The notes under the pieces were generated by a model. It had not been told where the DNA came from. It made no database searches and saw only the letters and a list, made by a program, of their open reading frames with translations. Below, piece after piece: positions 1 to 7,700 of a DNA stretch of 47,057 nucleotides. The DNA comes from a virus. The first letter of the stretch is position 1; every line of letters begins with the position of its first letter. A program made the translations under genes and the position numbers. The stretch lies in IMG/VR virus record IMGVR_UViG_3300040781_000137, positions 1 to 47,057 of that record; one strand, 5' to 3'.

Positions 1-388
1 TAGTCGTTATGTTCGCACTTCGTGCTTCACATAAACAACTACCAATTGGATATCAATATCTAATAATATCTAATTCACACCATAGCTATATTCCCCCATT
101 GTTTTTCACAATTTAAGTGATGGCACAAGTTAACGCTGGTGAAAGCGCATAATAAGCCGGTTAGTCTTTTTAGAGAAGAACTTCTACGTTGCTTGATTCA
201 CACCCATGGTTCGACATTTGGTTATTTCGTCGTTGGATTACATCGTGCTACAGAGTAGCATAGAATGACCCTTCTTACAATCAAGGCCTCATTGTGTAAA
301 ACGGCAATCACAAATGTGAGCAGTCTGAGGTCCTACTGGTTTGCCAGCACACATCCACCATAACAGTGGGAATTGTTATAGTAAATTG
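1..388. other. no recognisable gene
   Basis: No open frame with a convincing ribosome binding site was found on either strand in this stretch. I looked for tRNA T-arms: a GGTTCGA-like string near 206 has no matching stem, so no tRNA is called. A short GCAC-TTC-GTGC hairpin lies near 15-25. The region is downstream of the minus-strand gene ending at 389 and may be its 3' untranslated region. I see nothing else in it. Confidence 0.5.
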
Positions 389-613
389 CTACAGAAATGG
401 ATAGTCTATTGAAAATTCGCCGGGCTGCTGAGTTAGCTGAGCTAACTCAGCAGCTGTGCCTTCGCGTTGGAGCGCTATTTGATCGTACACATCGCCACCA
501 ATATATTCATTGATGAGCGCTGGAATGACAATTCTAACAACTTCATCGAATTGAGTTCGACACAGCTCCACGTCAGGTTTGCCTCTTGTCCGACCTATTA
601 CAATATAATTCAT
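389..613 (-). CDS. hypothetical protein, 74 aa
   Basis: I do not recognise this small protein. It opens MNYIVIGRTRGKPDVELC and continues with a mixed helical and acidic composition. There is no cysteine cluster, signal peptide or membrane segment. Its start codon overlaps the stop of the upstream 131-aa gene by four bases, so the two are probably translationally coupled. It is the last of three minus-strand genes running from 1262 to 389. Its upstream partner also starts with a short beta-type segment ending in a G-T/R-R-K/G pattern (VIVGTRKDG versus VIGRTRGKP), so the two could be distantly related, but this is only a visual impression. Confidence 0.6.
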   Translation of the reverse strand: MNYIVIGRTRGKPDVELCRTQFDEVVRIVIPALINEYIGGDVYDQIALQREGTAAELAQLTQQPGEFSIDYPFL

Positions 614-1005
614 TGATTGTCGTCGGTATTGGTGATGTGTCGAACCGAATCCACCGCTGCTTGATTATCGTCAAGTATTTGGGTCAAATGTTCAACAATT
701 GCGTCGGCTTCAGCAGCAGCTTCAGTCGTACCCAACTCACGCTTCTCACGCAACGATTCACCAATCTCATATGCTAACTGAATAGCTCTATTGGATATAG
801 TCGTTATGTTTTTGTGCGCGTTTTGTGATAGTTCGTCAACGACATCATCCGAGACGTCACACAATATGGTGTGATCGCTATACACTTCACCACCGATAGA
901 AACAAGTTTGTCAAAGATGTCCTCAATCTCACTCATTTCGTTGGACGCAAATATGTTCTCATCCAATAACCCATCCTTTCGTGTTCCCACAATTACGTTA
1001 GTCAT
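610..1005 (-). CDS. hypothetical protein, 131 aa
   Basis: Unrecognised soluble protein. After a short beta-like N-terminus (TNVIVGTRKDG) it is acidic and mostly helical (EMSEIEDIFDKL, ELSQNAHKN, a run of Glu/Ala near residues 93-105). There is no membrane segment or metal site. Its ATG overlaps the TGA of the upstream zinc-ribbon gene (ATGA junction at 1005), and its own end overlaps the next gene. The three genes therefore form one compact minus-strand operon, probably driven by the promoter-like site at 1336-1364. The context near recombination genes gives no firm hint of function. Confidence 0.65.
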   Translation of the reverse strand: MTNVIVGTRKDGLLDENIFASNEMSEIEDIFDKLVSIGGEVYSDHTILCDVSDDVVDELSQNAHKNITTISNRAIQLAYEIGESLREKRELGTTEAAAEADAIVEHLTQILDDNQAAVDSVRHITNTDDNQ

Positions 1006-1262
1006 CAGTTCATCGGGTCGCAGTCGTAGCCCTTACGTCGTGGGCCAGGATCGCCCGATACATTCCACATTGATGTTGCATTGTGACCGCCACCAATTCG
1101 GTGCCCGCCACCAAGACCAAGAACTCTTCGCAGAGTTGGTTCCTTGCATTCGGGACAATATGTCAGAGCGTCTTCACTCATACTCTGCACAACGCTAATT
1201 TTTAGTTCCTTCAGTGCGATTTCACATTCAGTGTTTTCGCAAGTGTAGTCGTATGTGGCCAT
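1005..1262 (-). CDS. FmdB-like zinc-ribbon protein
   Basis: 85-aa protein with two cysteine pairs, C8-x4-C13 (CENTEC) and C36-x2-C39 (CPEC), separated by about 22 residues. It opens MATYDYTC, and the pattern Tyr-x-Tyr-x-Cys followed by a CPxC pair and a TLRRVLG segment matches the FmdB-type putative regulatory zinc ribbon found in many phages and bacteria. The C-terminus is Gly/His-rich (GLGGGHRIGGGH) and may bind metal or be disordered. The start is supported by a TAGGA ribosome binding site 6-10 bases upstream of the ATG at 1262. It is the first gene of a three-gene operon. The biochemical role of the family is not established; nucleic-acid binding is inferred from the fold. Confidence 0.7.
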   Translation of the reverse strand: MATYDYTCENTECEIALKELKISVVQSMSEDALTYCPECKEPTLRRVLGLGGGHRIGGGHNATSMWNVSGDPGPRRKGYDCDPMN

Positions 1263-1335
1263 GTAAATTCCTATGTTTTTGTTTTATATTTGTCACGGAA
1301 AGCATTCTGTGCCTATCAGGTGAACGTTAGATTGT

Positions 1336-1364
1336 ATTATCACACAATGCATAATTTATTGCAA
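1336..1364 (-). promoter_or_regulatory. sigma70-like promoter candidate
   Basis: On the minus strand TTGCAA is followed after 17 bases by GATAAT, giving 4/6 and 5/6 matches to the sigma70 consensus. It would give a leader of roughly 65 bases before the zinc-ribbon gene at 1262. The match is moderate and AT-rich DNA yields chance hits. Confidence 0.35.
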
Positions 1365-1384
1365 CATGTCATGTACGTGTTTGT

Positions 1385-1882
1385 TTATTTGTTAGTCGTT
1401 CCAGTGTGTTGTGATATTGCTGTTTGTACTATCCAATATGCATCCACAAGATCAAGAAGACCCTTGGTCTTCTTGATACCAGCATCAGCAAATCTTGTCT
1501 TTGTTTCTGCTGGTAGTGATTCCAGTAACAGGCTTTTTGGTGAATTTCCCTTGCCAGTCGCTATTTTTTTAATTGTGCCAGGCGCGTATATCTCACACGA
1601 TTTGTTGTGGTCCGTGAATAGCATATTCACGATTGTAAATTGCAATCCAGCAAGATTCCTGGTAGCGTCACCCTTTGCCCCGAATGCCAACCCCTCCAAC
1701 GCAACAACATCAACGGCATGTGTGTTAATAATTGTTGACAATTCATCGGCAACATATCGTGCACGCGCAAATATATCATCCGTTTTATCAGATGATATCA
1801 ATCCAAAATTTGTCATTTTACCAGGACCCAGGCCATTTGATATGCAGTAGCCTGTCGAGGTGTATGACTGATCAATTCCCAT
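1385..1882 (-). CDS. RuvC-like Holliday junction resolvase
   Basis: Putative structure-specific nuclease of the RNase H-fold RuvC family, 165 aa from the ATG at 1882. Visible acidic motifs are MGIDQSYTSTG at the N-terminus (first Asp, with the S-x-T-G pattern of RuvC), VVALEGLAFG (Glu), and GLLDLVDAYWI near the C-terminus (paired Asp). The usual spacing and about 165-residue length agree with RuvC. It would cut branched recombination or replication intermediates; T4 uses the unrelated gp49 for this. A GTG four codons upstream (1894) is possible but neither start has a clear ribosome binding site, perhaps because a homing endonuclease gene on the other strand begins only 31 bases away. A perfect 12-bp hairpin lies inside the gene over the catalytic C-terminal Asp codons. 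Confidence 0.75.
   Translation of the reverse strand: MGIDQSYTSTGYCISNGLGPGKMTNFGLISSDKTDDIFARARYVADELSTIINTHAVDVVALEGLAFGAKGDATRNLAGLQFTIVNMLFTDHNKSCEIYAPGTIKKIATGKGNSPKSLLLESLPAETKTRFADAGIKKTKGLLDLVDAYWIVQTAISQHTGTTNK
1451..1477. repeat. 12-bp perfect inverted repeat inside RuvC-like gene
   Basis: ATCAAGAAGACC at 1451-1462 and its exact complement at 1466-1477 are separated by only CTT. On the coding strand this encodes the conserved segment IKKTKGLLD, so coding constraint and a lysine/leucine codon pattern may explain it. Confidence 0.9.
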
Positions 1883-1913
1883 AAATATGCACACTAGTAT
1901 TTAGGAGATATAA

Positions 1914-2825
1914 ATGCCGCGCAAACGTACCAAAGCAGAAATAATTTCTGCGTTTAGAGATGTTCATGGGGACAAGTTCGATTATTCCAACGTTGTGTAT
2001 AAAAACACACACACAAAAGTTAAAATTATATGCAGAAAACACGGCGAGTTTGCAATGTCACCAACAAGCCACATCCACCAACGACAACAGTGCCCTGCGT
2101 GCGCCAATGAACAAAAAGCAGAAAATATGACCCTAACAACGAACAAATTCGTGGATTTAGCAAGCTTGAAACACCCCAATCTGTTTGATTATTCATTAGT
2201 TGATTATGTGAATATGCAAACACCCGTAACAATAATATGTCCACATCACGGAAAATTCCAACAAAAACCAAACCACCACATCCACAGTAGCGCTGGTTGT
2301 CCGTTGTGTGCAAATAAAAACATAACGAGCGAGATGTTTGTTGAACGAGCGAACCAAATTCATTCAACACTATATGACTACAGCCAAGTTCAGTACACTT
2401 TGACCACCACTCCCGTAACAATAATATGTCATCGCCACGGGCCATTTGACCAAAAACCGTGTGTCCACTTGCAAGGAAGTGGATGCCCCGATTGCTGGTC
2501 TTCAAAAGGCGAACTCATAATTGAACAAATTTTGCTGAAAGATAACATTGCACATGAACGAGAAAAACGCTTTTCGTCCTGTCGTTCAAAACTACCATTG
2601 CCGTTTGATTTCTGGTTAATGAACCACAACATTCTCATAGAATATGACGGTGAAGTACATTTTAAATATATCAAACACATACACAAAACTGAAGCTAATT
2701 TTATTCGAATGCAAAAACATGATCAAATAAAATCTAGCTGGGCTGCTTCTCGAGGTATAAAATTAATACGTGTACGGTACGATCAAGTTAACGAAGCGGC
2801 TGATTTGATATTGAGCGAATTGTGA
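1914..2825 (+). CDS. homing endonuclease, zinc repeats + PD-(D/E)XK/Vsr-like nuclease
   Basis: 303-aa free-standing endonuclease. Residues 9-63, 79-132 and 142-194 are three tandem repeats of about 53 aa with the pattern F/Y-D-Y, I-I-C-x2-H-G-x-F, H-x-H/Q and G-C-P-x-C; the cysteines and histidines form probable zinc-binding units like those of the DUF723 group. Residues 199-303 look like a PD-(D/E)XK or Vsr-type nuclease: a Glu-rich helix, PFDFWL, then EYDGEVHF (243-250), D270-x2-K273 and a final IKLIRVRYD strand. The start is set by AGGAG seven bases upstream. It lies on the plus strand inside a block of minus-strand recombination genes, between the 92-aa gene and the RuvC-like gene, as expected of a mobile intronless homing gene. 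It shares its repeat module with the endonuclease at 29069. Target site unknown. Confidence 0.8.
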   Translation: MPRKRTKAEIISAFRDVHGDKFDYSNVVYKNTHTKVKIICRKHGEFAMSPTSHIHQRQQCPACANEQKAENMTLTTNKFVDLASLKHPNLFDYSLVDYVNMQTPVTIICPHHGKFQQKPNHHIHSSAGCPLCANKNITSEMFVERANQIHSTLYDYSQVQYTLTTTPVTIICHRHGPFDQKPCVHLQGSGCPDCWSSKGELIIEQILLKDNIAHEREKRFSSCRSKLPLPFDFWLMNHNILIEYDGEVHFKYIKHIHKTEANFIRMQKHDQIKSSWAASRGIKLIRVRYDQVNEAADLILSEL

Positions 2826-2828
2826 ATA

Positions 2829-3009
2829 TCAACAGTGTTCGTACGGTTCTTTTGATCTGGAACACCTCACCTCGTTTGGAGGGCAAATAGCTACAACATC
2901 ATTGCTGTCAACCTAGAGCACAGTACAGGCAGAGCACCATTCAACAACATCGTTGCTGTTGATTCGTTGACACCACCAGCCATCTTCGTATATTTTTACC
3001 TTTTTTCAT
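2829..3009 (-). pseudogene. possible decayed Cys-rich small gene
   Basis: Directly after the stop of the 92-aa gene, an ATG overlaps that stop (ATGA at 3006-3009) and is followed by six A residues. Read in the next frame, as if one A were missing, the segment encodes KKVKIYEDGWWCQRINSN followed by DVVEWCSACTVL, a TAG at 2913-2915, then VDSNDVVAICPPNEV and a final stop at 2829. The WWC and CSAC cysteines and the repeated SNDVV look protein-like. As written it is broken by a frameshift and a stop; a homopolymer sequencing error, true decay, or chance are all possible. A short direct repeat (ACAGCAAYGATGTTGT) underlies the two SNDVV segments. Low certainty. Confidence 0.25.
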
Positions 3010-3284
3010 TTTACAATTCTCAAGTCAGGTTCATGGGGCTTTGTTTCAACTGGAACAATATCAAATTGGTGCAGTATGAATTTTGTATTGGGTTCCCACT
3101 GAATAGCAACAAACAACGTATTGTCAGCGATCATGACTGACAAATCTGCATGCATACCCGCCAGTTCGTGGAGCAACTTGTTCCACACAAACCCTTCAAT
3201 GAAATCACCGATGCCACCTTTTGGCAAAGCACACGCATCGTCAATGGCATTAATCACAATCAGACGTAAAAGCCGGTCATTCAT
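3006..3284 (-). CDS. hypothetical protein, 92 aa
   Basis: Small protein of unknown function (starts MNDRLLRLIVINAIDDAC). It has an N-terminal helix and a C-terminal beta-rich half (VMIADNTLFVAIQWEP, FDIVPVETKPH). No membrane segment or metal motif is seen. It overlaps the end of the gp46-like gene by eight bases on the same strand, so it is cotranscribed and probably coupled with the gp47-gp46 recombination nuclease genes. A link to recombination is only inferred from this position. No member of the T4 46/47 neighbourhood comes to mind as a match. Confidence 0.6.
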   Translation of the reverse strand: MNDRLLRLIVINAIDDACALPKGGIGDFIEGFVWNKLLHELAGMHADLSVMIADNTLFVAIQWEPNTKFILHQFDIVPVETKPHEPDLRIVK

Positions 3285-5046
3285 TTATTTCTCCAAGATA
3301 GCTAAATCCTTTAGACATTTGAATTGTCATTGTGCGATCAAACGCGTTATCAATTTCATCCCTGTGTGATATAATATATAAGGCCAATTTCTCCTCACGA
3401 GCCTTGCTCTTCAGCATCTTGGCAGCGGACTGAACGCCAACAGCATCTAGACCAACATCAAGAACCTCATCCAACATACAAACATTCACACGTTGGTGTA
3501 TACTCTGAAGCACATCCCTGAACGCAAACGATAAAGCGATGTTGACACGAGCTCGTTGACCATTCGATAAGTTTCCAAAATCCATGGGGCGTCCGAATTG
3601 TGATATCTCAGCCGTCATTTCGTGTGAGAACTCAACAGTGTGTGGTAGTCCAAGCTCCATTAAATATCCAGCAAGTCGTTGATTAAGAAAAGGAATATTT
3701 TTGTTCAGCAGTGCTTTACGTACGAAACTATCCTTCTTCGTCAACAACTTCAATAAGAATTTCTGGTGATCGATAATGTTCTTCAATTCGTTGATTTTTG
3801 ACATATCTAACTCTTCCAGTTCGACCGCCTCCAGTTCATCAAGTTGCTCTAGCATGGGGTTCGTGGCGTTTTCCAGATCCCGTAGTTGCTTCTCGTACCC
3901 CGTCATCTTACCTTTGATGTCGTATAACTCATCAACACTAGACACTGTAATGATCTCGCGCAGTTCCGCTTGACGCTCTTTGAGAATATTAAGGTTGTAT
4001 TTTTGGTCATCCAGATCTGTCACCATTGCTTCCAGCATGGTAGTTGACACACGAACCGTTTCCTTCAGGTTATTAACTTTCACTTCGGTATCAGCATATT
4101 TTTGTAAACAATATGGGCACTCACCATCATCCAGGTGCGAAAGCTCTGATTCTGAATCAGCGATCAGTTTGCTAATCTTGCGAACCTCACTACCGATAGT
4201 CTCAACAGTGTTGCTTGTATCACGGACAGCTGTATCCACATCACTGATTTCATCAAACGCAGCTCGTTCATTTTCAACGTCAATGTCAGCAATCTTTGCC
4301 AACTTCTGCTTAACCACTTCGATGTCTTTGTCATGGCCTATTTGCCATGCTATCACACGACGTGTTGCGCTATCGATTAGTTTGTGATGCCGATCATTCT
4401 CGCGCTGCACAGCATCCAGACGACCTTGTTGGATATCAACTGACTGATCCATTGTCTTGATTTCATCCTTCAGCATGTTTGCTTTTTCAGACAATTGTTT
4501 CAGGTCAAATAGTTCTTCGATGATATCTGTCTGATTGGCGTTGGTGGGATGGCGAACGGGAAGATCCAAGAACGGTGTGTGGTTAGCAGACACAGCAACT
4601 ATACGGACGAACAAATCAAACGGCAACCCGATGATATCTTCTATCTCTTTGTTGGTATTGCCAACACTGTCAGGTGTCTTATCCACACCATTAATATACA
4701 ACTTCACCCAATTGCCAGCCGCTCCAGCTTTCGTTTTACGAGCACGGACGATAGTATACGTATTATCACCTTTGACAAATTCCAACGCAACTTCCATATT
4801 CTTCTTGTTGACGTTGTTTACGAGATTGTCTTTAGATATGTTGGAGATGGGCTTATCATATAGTGCGTACACGAGAGCGTTGATGATAACAGTTTTGCCA
4901 ACACCATTTGCTCCCGCACCACGGTCCGTATTGTCAAGGTCTTCGCCGAGGATCAAAGTTGTTCCGGGTTGATCCAGGTTGATAATGGTTGGAGCGGCAC
5001 CATAACTGAGGAAGTTCCGTAGCTGAAGGGTCTTAAAAACGATCAT
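3277..5046 (-). CDS. 46: gp46-like recombination nuclease subunit (SbcC/Rad50 family)
   Basis: 589-aa SMC-like ATPase, close to T4 gp46 (about 560 aa). With gp47 it forms the complex that resects phage DNA ends for recombination-dependent replication. Visible features: N-terminal KTLQLRNFLSYG, Walker A GANGVGKT at residues 45-52, long coiled coils from about 175 to 450 interrupted by a zinc hook CPYC at 310-313, ABC signature LSNGQRARVNIAL near 490, Walker B VCMLDEVLDVGLD near 520, and a final switch region IISHRDE. The ATG at 5046 is preceded by AGG at a workable distance. It lies 22 bases downstream of gp47, the same pairing as in T4 but in the order 47-46. Confidence 0.95.
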   Translation of the reverse strand: MIVFKTLQLRNFLSYGAAPTIINLDQPGTTLILGEDLDNTDRGAGANGVGKTVIINALVYALYDKPISNISKDNLVNNVNKKNMEVALEFVKGDNTYTIVRARKTKAGAAGNWVKLYINGVDKTPDSVGNTNKEIEDIIGLPFDLFVRIVAVSANHTPFLDLPVRHPTNANQTDIIEELFDLKQLSEKANMLKDEIKTMDQSVDIQQGRLDAVQRENDRHHKLIDSATRRVIAWQIGHDKDIEVVKQKLAKIADIDVENERAAFDEISDVDTAVRDTSNTVETIGSEVRKISKLIADSESELSHLDDGECPYCLQKYADTEVKVNNLKETVRVSTTMLEAMVTDLDDQKYNLNILKERQAELREIITVSSVDELYDIKGKMTGYEKQLRDLENATNPMLEQLDELEAVELEELDMSKINELKNIIDHQKFLLKLLTKKDSFVRKALLNKNIPFLNQRLAGYLMELGLPHTVEFSHEMTAEISQFGRPMDFGNLSNGQRARVNIALSFAFRDVLQSIHQRVNVCMLDEVLDVGLDAVGVQSAAKMLKSKAREEKLALYIISHRDEIDNAFDRTMTIQMSKGFSYLGEINE

Positions 5047-5068
5047 CCTAATTTTTACCTTTTTATTT

Positions 5069-6139
5069 TTATGATTTTTGGGTTTTCAGACCGCTGTATA
5101 TTTCAACCAACATATCGTTATCGATGTGTTCACTCTCGATGCCGTTAAGCATTTGTGCCACGAGTTCATCCACCCCAGCAAGCTGTTGTGTAGACCAATC
5201 AATACCTGACTCTGTCTCAGCTAAAGCTTCCCTCAGTTCCATAGATTCTTCAAGGGTAAACTCACGGAGGTCATGCTTCTTCATCATTGTCTCCTTGATG
5301 GCACCACTTTCTTCGAACGTTACCTGAACGTCAGCCACGCACTTAACACGCATACCACTCGACAATTTGATGGTATCATCAAGAATTTCAGATAATTTAC
5401 ACTTACGGTATTTGGGACATTCTTCCCAATCGATGAATACCATTTCATCCTTATCAAAATCCATCGTCATCATTCCACGAGCATCATCCCCCGCATCGCC
5501 AAAATCCATGGGGAATGCGTTCCCCATAAATATGACGTTATCGCCTGTCTGTCTTTTGTGAAAGTGACCAGATACTATGTGGTTGGGGCCATCAAAATTC
5601 TTGTGATCTGGACCTGTCGGCATTTCACGACCTTGGCCAGTAACGATGAATCCCTTGAATTCGAAGTGACCAGCCCAGAATGGAATATCGTTGTACTTTG
5701 ACAACATCGGATACTCATCGTGGAAAATATACGGACACATCATCACACCATTGCCGATGTGTTTGAATACGGTCGGCTCTTCAACCATGATGAAGTTATC
5801 AAACTCACCGAAGTGAATACATGAGTGCACATCGCGGCTGTGTCTGTGGTAGAGGTCATGGTTGCCGATAGTGAAGTAAACAGGCATGTTCAGTTCATTC
5901 AGCATCTTCGCTGCTTCGTACGCATAGGTGAGTGTAGATATATTCAACGCAGAGCGGTTCTCGTGCCAATCACCAAGAAACTGAACGTGATCAATTTCAG
6001 GATCAGCACGAACGTGATCGCAGAACCATTTGATGAAATCAACACCATCCTGATTGTGGATAGGTGAGTTGGCCTTCTTTCCGAAATGTAGGTCCGTCGC
6101 GAATGCCCCTTTCTTCAAGTGTTTTTGTTTCGTTGTCAT
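5069..6139 (-). CDS. 47: gp47-like recombination nuclease subunit (SbcD/Mre11 family)
   Basis: 356-aa metallophosphoesterase, close in length to T4 gp47 (339 aa). The metal-binding motifs are all present: DLHFGK (17-22), FLGDWHENRS, TIGNHDLYHR, GHFEFKG and GHFHKRQ. The protein is the nuclease partner of gp46 in the Mre11/Rad50-type complex that processes double-strand ends. The C-terminal 120 residues carry the helical region that usually contacts the ATPase (ETESGIDWSTQQLAGVDE). It lies between the gp55 gene and gp46, all on the minus strand. Its own upstream gap (6140-6208) has no strong promoter match, so it may be cotranscribed with gp55. Confidence 0.93.
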   Translation of the reverse strand: MTTKQKHLKKGAFATDLHFGKKANSPIHNQDGVDFIKWFCDHVRADPEIDHVQFLGDWHENRSALNISTLTYAYEAAKMLNELNMPVYFTIGNHDLYHRHSRDVHSCIHFGEFDNFIMVEEPTVFKHIGNGVMMCPYIFHDEYPMLSKYNDIPFWAGHFEFKGFIVTGQGREMPTGPDHKNFDGPNHIVSGHFHKRQTGDNVIFMGNAFPMDFGDAGDDARGMMTMDFDKDEMVFIDWEECPKYRKCKLSEILDDTIKLSSGMRVKCVADVQVTFEESGAIKETMMKKHDLREFTLEESMELREALAETESGIDWSTQQLAGVDELVAQMLNGIESEHIDNDMLVEIYSGLKTQKS

Positions 6140-6208
6140 ATTAGGTCTTCGTTTTTGGCACTGTGCCGTGCGATTGCTTATACAATAATGTTACCTGTGT
6201 ATGATATT

Positions 6209-6958
6209 TTAATCAACGATACCATCGCTTCCGTCTGTTGAGTCGGCAACGTCCCGCACAACATCATCGCTCATCGACGACCGTTGTTCAATCATCTCGG
6301 CGTTGTACTTTTCTTGGTAAGTATAAGATGCATCCAACCCTTGATCGACAAGAAGTAAATCACGAACATCACGTTGACGTCGTTCTGAATTCAGGAATTG
6401 TATAAATGAGTTCTTTATACACTGTGTGAAGAATGCAAAAGGGTTGTTGCTTTTATCAGGGTCAAATGATTTCCATGTTCGTACCAACATCATCATGGCG
6501 AACGCCTGCATGTCATCGTTGTATGAGTATCCAGCAAAGTTTCCTTTCTTGCCATACCGCGCCGCCAGAACTTGAAGCATGTGGGCCAGCTTGTCGGTCA
6601 TCATGGGTTGACCGTTTGCTTGAATGTTTTCTTTACTTTTGGCAACTTCTATGAGAAGGTCTTTGTTATTCAGGTAATTCACTTTCCGAGGCTTGCGTTC
6701 CTTCGTAGGCTTCGCAACCTTCTTCTTAACAGCCTTAACAGCCGCTTGTGCTTGCTCAGACGTGATAGTTCCTTGGTTTGCTGAAGGTTTTAACGTTCGT
6801 TGTCTCGGACGACGTTTGGCAATGTGAATGTTCTTGTAGGCACCAGGTGATACCTTTTGTGAAATTACTTCACCGGTCGCTCGCTCAACTTTAAGATATC
6901 GATCAGTTGACTTGTCAAGCCATTGAACAATGTCAGGGCGTTGTGAAGTCTTTGTCAT
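6209..6958 (-). CDS. 55: gp55-like late transcription sigma factor
   Basis: 249-aa sigma-family protein that would direct host RNA polymerase to late promoters together with the sliding clamp. The core begins with VNYLNNKDLLIEVAKSKE, resembling the start of T4 gp55 (YVNNKELL), followed by a region-2-like stretch: DDMQAFAMMMLVRTWKSF, DPDKSNNPFAFFTQCIKNSF and IQFLNSERRQRD. T4 gp55 is 185 aa; this protein has about 75 extra basic N-terminal residues. I chose the ATG at 6958 because AAAGGA lies about 10 bases upstream; earlier in-frame starts at 7015 and 7036 lack such a site and would cover the promoter. The C-terminus ends DSTDGSDGIVD, without the obvious hydrophobic clamp-binding tail of T4 gp55. 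Confidence 0.85.
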   Translation of the reverse strand: MTKTSQRPDIVQWLDKSTDRYLKVERATGEVISQKVSPGAYKNIHIAKRRPRQRTLKPSANQGTITSEQAQAAVKAVKKKVAKPTKERKPRKVNYLNNKDLLIEVAKSKENIQANGQPMMTDKLAHMLQVLAARYGKKGNFAGYSYNDDMQAFAMMMLVRTWKSFDPDKSNNPFAFFTQCIKNSFIQFLNSERRQRDVRDLLLVDQGLDASYTYQEKYNAEMIEQRSSMSDDVVRDVADSTDGSDGIVD

Positions 6959-7041
6959 TGATGTATCATCCTTTCTCGCAGTGTTGGTTATTCTTATCTG
7001 TACAGTCTTGCTCATAGATTGTATCCGCGTTAGCAATAATC

Positions 7042-7070
7042 AATATACAACAAAATCGTCCAGAAGTCAA
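7042..7070 (-). promoter_or_regulatory. sigma70-like early promoter of gp55
   Basis: Minus strand TTGACT, 17-base spacer, TATATT: five of six matches in each hexamer with ideal spacing. It lies in the 127-bp divergent gap between gp55 and the tail operon, giving a leader of about 75 bases before the gp55 ATG. This would allow host polymerase to express the late sigma factor early. Confidence 0.6.
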
Positions 7071-7085
7071 CTTTTAGAGGTCTTC

Positions 7086-7700
7086 ATGTCAGTATTGCGT
7101 CCGTGTAAGAAAGTAGTATTCAGCTTCGGTAGAATGAATCCACCAACGATGGGCCATCAGTTGTTGGTTGAGGAAGGGCAAAAGATTGCCGAGAGTATGG
7201 AATGTGAGTACATGCTGTTTCCGTCGCGAACCGAAGATAAACCGAACACTAAACCCGAAAAGAGCCGCAACCCACTGCCCTTCCCCGCTAAACTCGCCAT
7301 ACTGCACAGAGTGTTCCCACGAGTAAATATCATAGACGATCCAAAAGTCAAGTCTCCTCAACAGGTTACTGCTTGGCTGGCGGAACGTGGCTACACAGAC
7401 GTTACGTTTGTTGTTGGATCAGATCGCGTGGAAGAGTTCGAGAAACGATGGCTCATTTACACACCAGAAGTATTCTACCAAGCACAGGTTTGGGGAATTG
7501 GCGATCGAGATCCTGAAGCCACGGATGTCAGAGGCGCAAGTGGTACAAAAGCACGCCAAGCGGTGTTGGAAGGGGATATTGATGCTTTCCGGCAAGCAAC
7601 GCGTTGGAGTTGTGAAATAACAGGTGATTTATACACCGCAGTTGAAAAGGGTATGGGGTTAGAAAGTGGCATCAGAAGAGGAAACAAATCCGCAATTTAA
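7086..7700 (+). CDS. nucleotidyltransferase (cytidylyltransferase/NMNAT-like)
   Basis: 204-aa HxGH-superfamily nucleotidyltransferase. KKVVFSFGRMNPPTMGHQLLV (split here as residues 8-28) contains the nucleotide-binding TMGH (21-24); VTFVVGSDRVEEF and RGASGTKARQA supply the second substrate loop and the ISSTxxR-like motif. The fold transfers a nucleoside monophosphate to a phosphorylated acceptor, but which one cannot be told. Start at 7086 is set by AGAGG seven bases upstream; a longer reading frame to 6930 would add a hydrophobic stretch that merely crosses the gp55 promoter region. It is the first gene of the plus-strand tail operon and overlaps the next gene by 35 bases. Related genes occur in several T4-like phages, some next to structural genes. 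Confidence 0.75.
   Translation: MSVLRPCKKVVFSFGRMNPPTMGHQLLVEEGQKIAESMECEYMLFPSRTEDKPNTKPEKSRNPLPFPAKLAILHRVFPRVNIIDDPKVKSPQQVTAWLAERGYTDVTFVVGSDRVEEFEKRWLIYTPEVFYQAQVWGIGDRDPEATDVRGASGTKARQAVLEGDIDAFRQATRWSCEITGDLYTAVEKGMGLESGIRRGNKSAI

Noticed and set aside
200-230. tRNA T-arm-like GGTTCGA
   Set aside because: Flanking bases cannot form the T stem and no cloverleaf is possible.
1290-1850. 186-aa plus-strand open frame with hydrophobic stretches
   Set aside because: Antisense to the RuvC-like gene, whose motifs are clear; no independent support.
6930-7085. N-terminal extension of the nucleotidyltransferase with a membrane-like segment
   Set aside because: It covers the gp55 promoter and start region; the ATG at 7086 has AGAGG in the right place and begins at the family's usual N-terminus.
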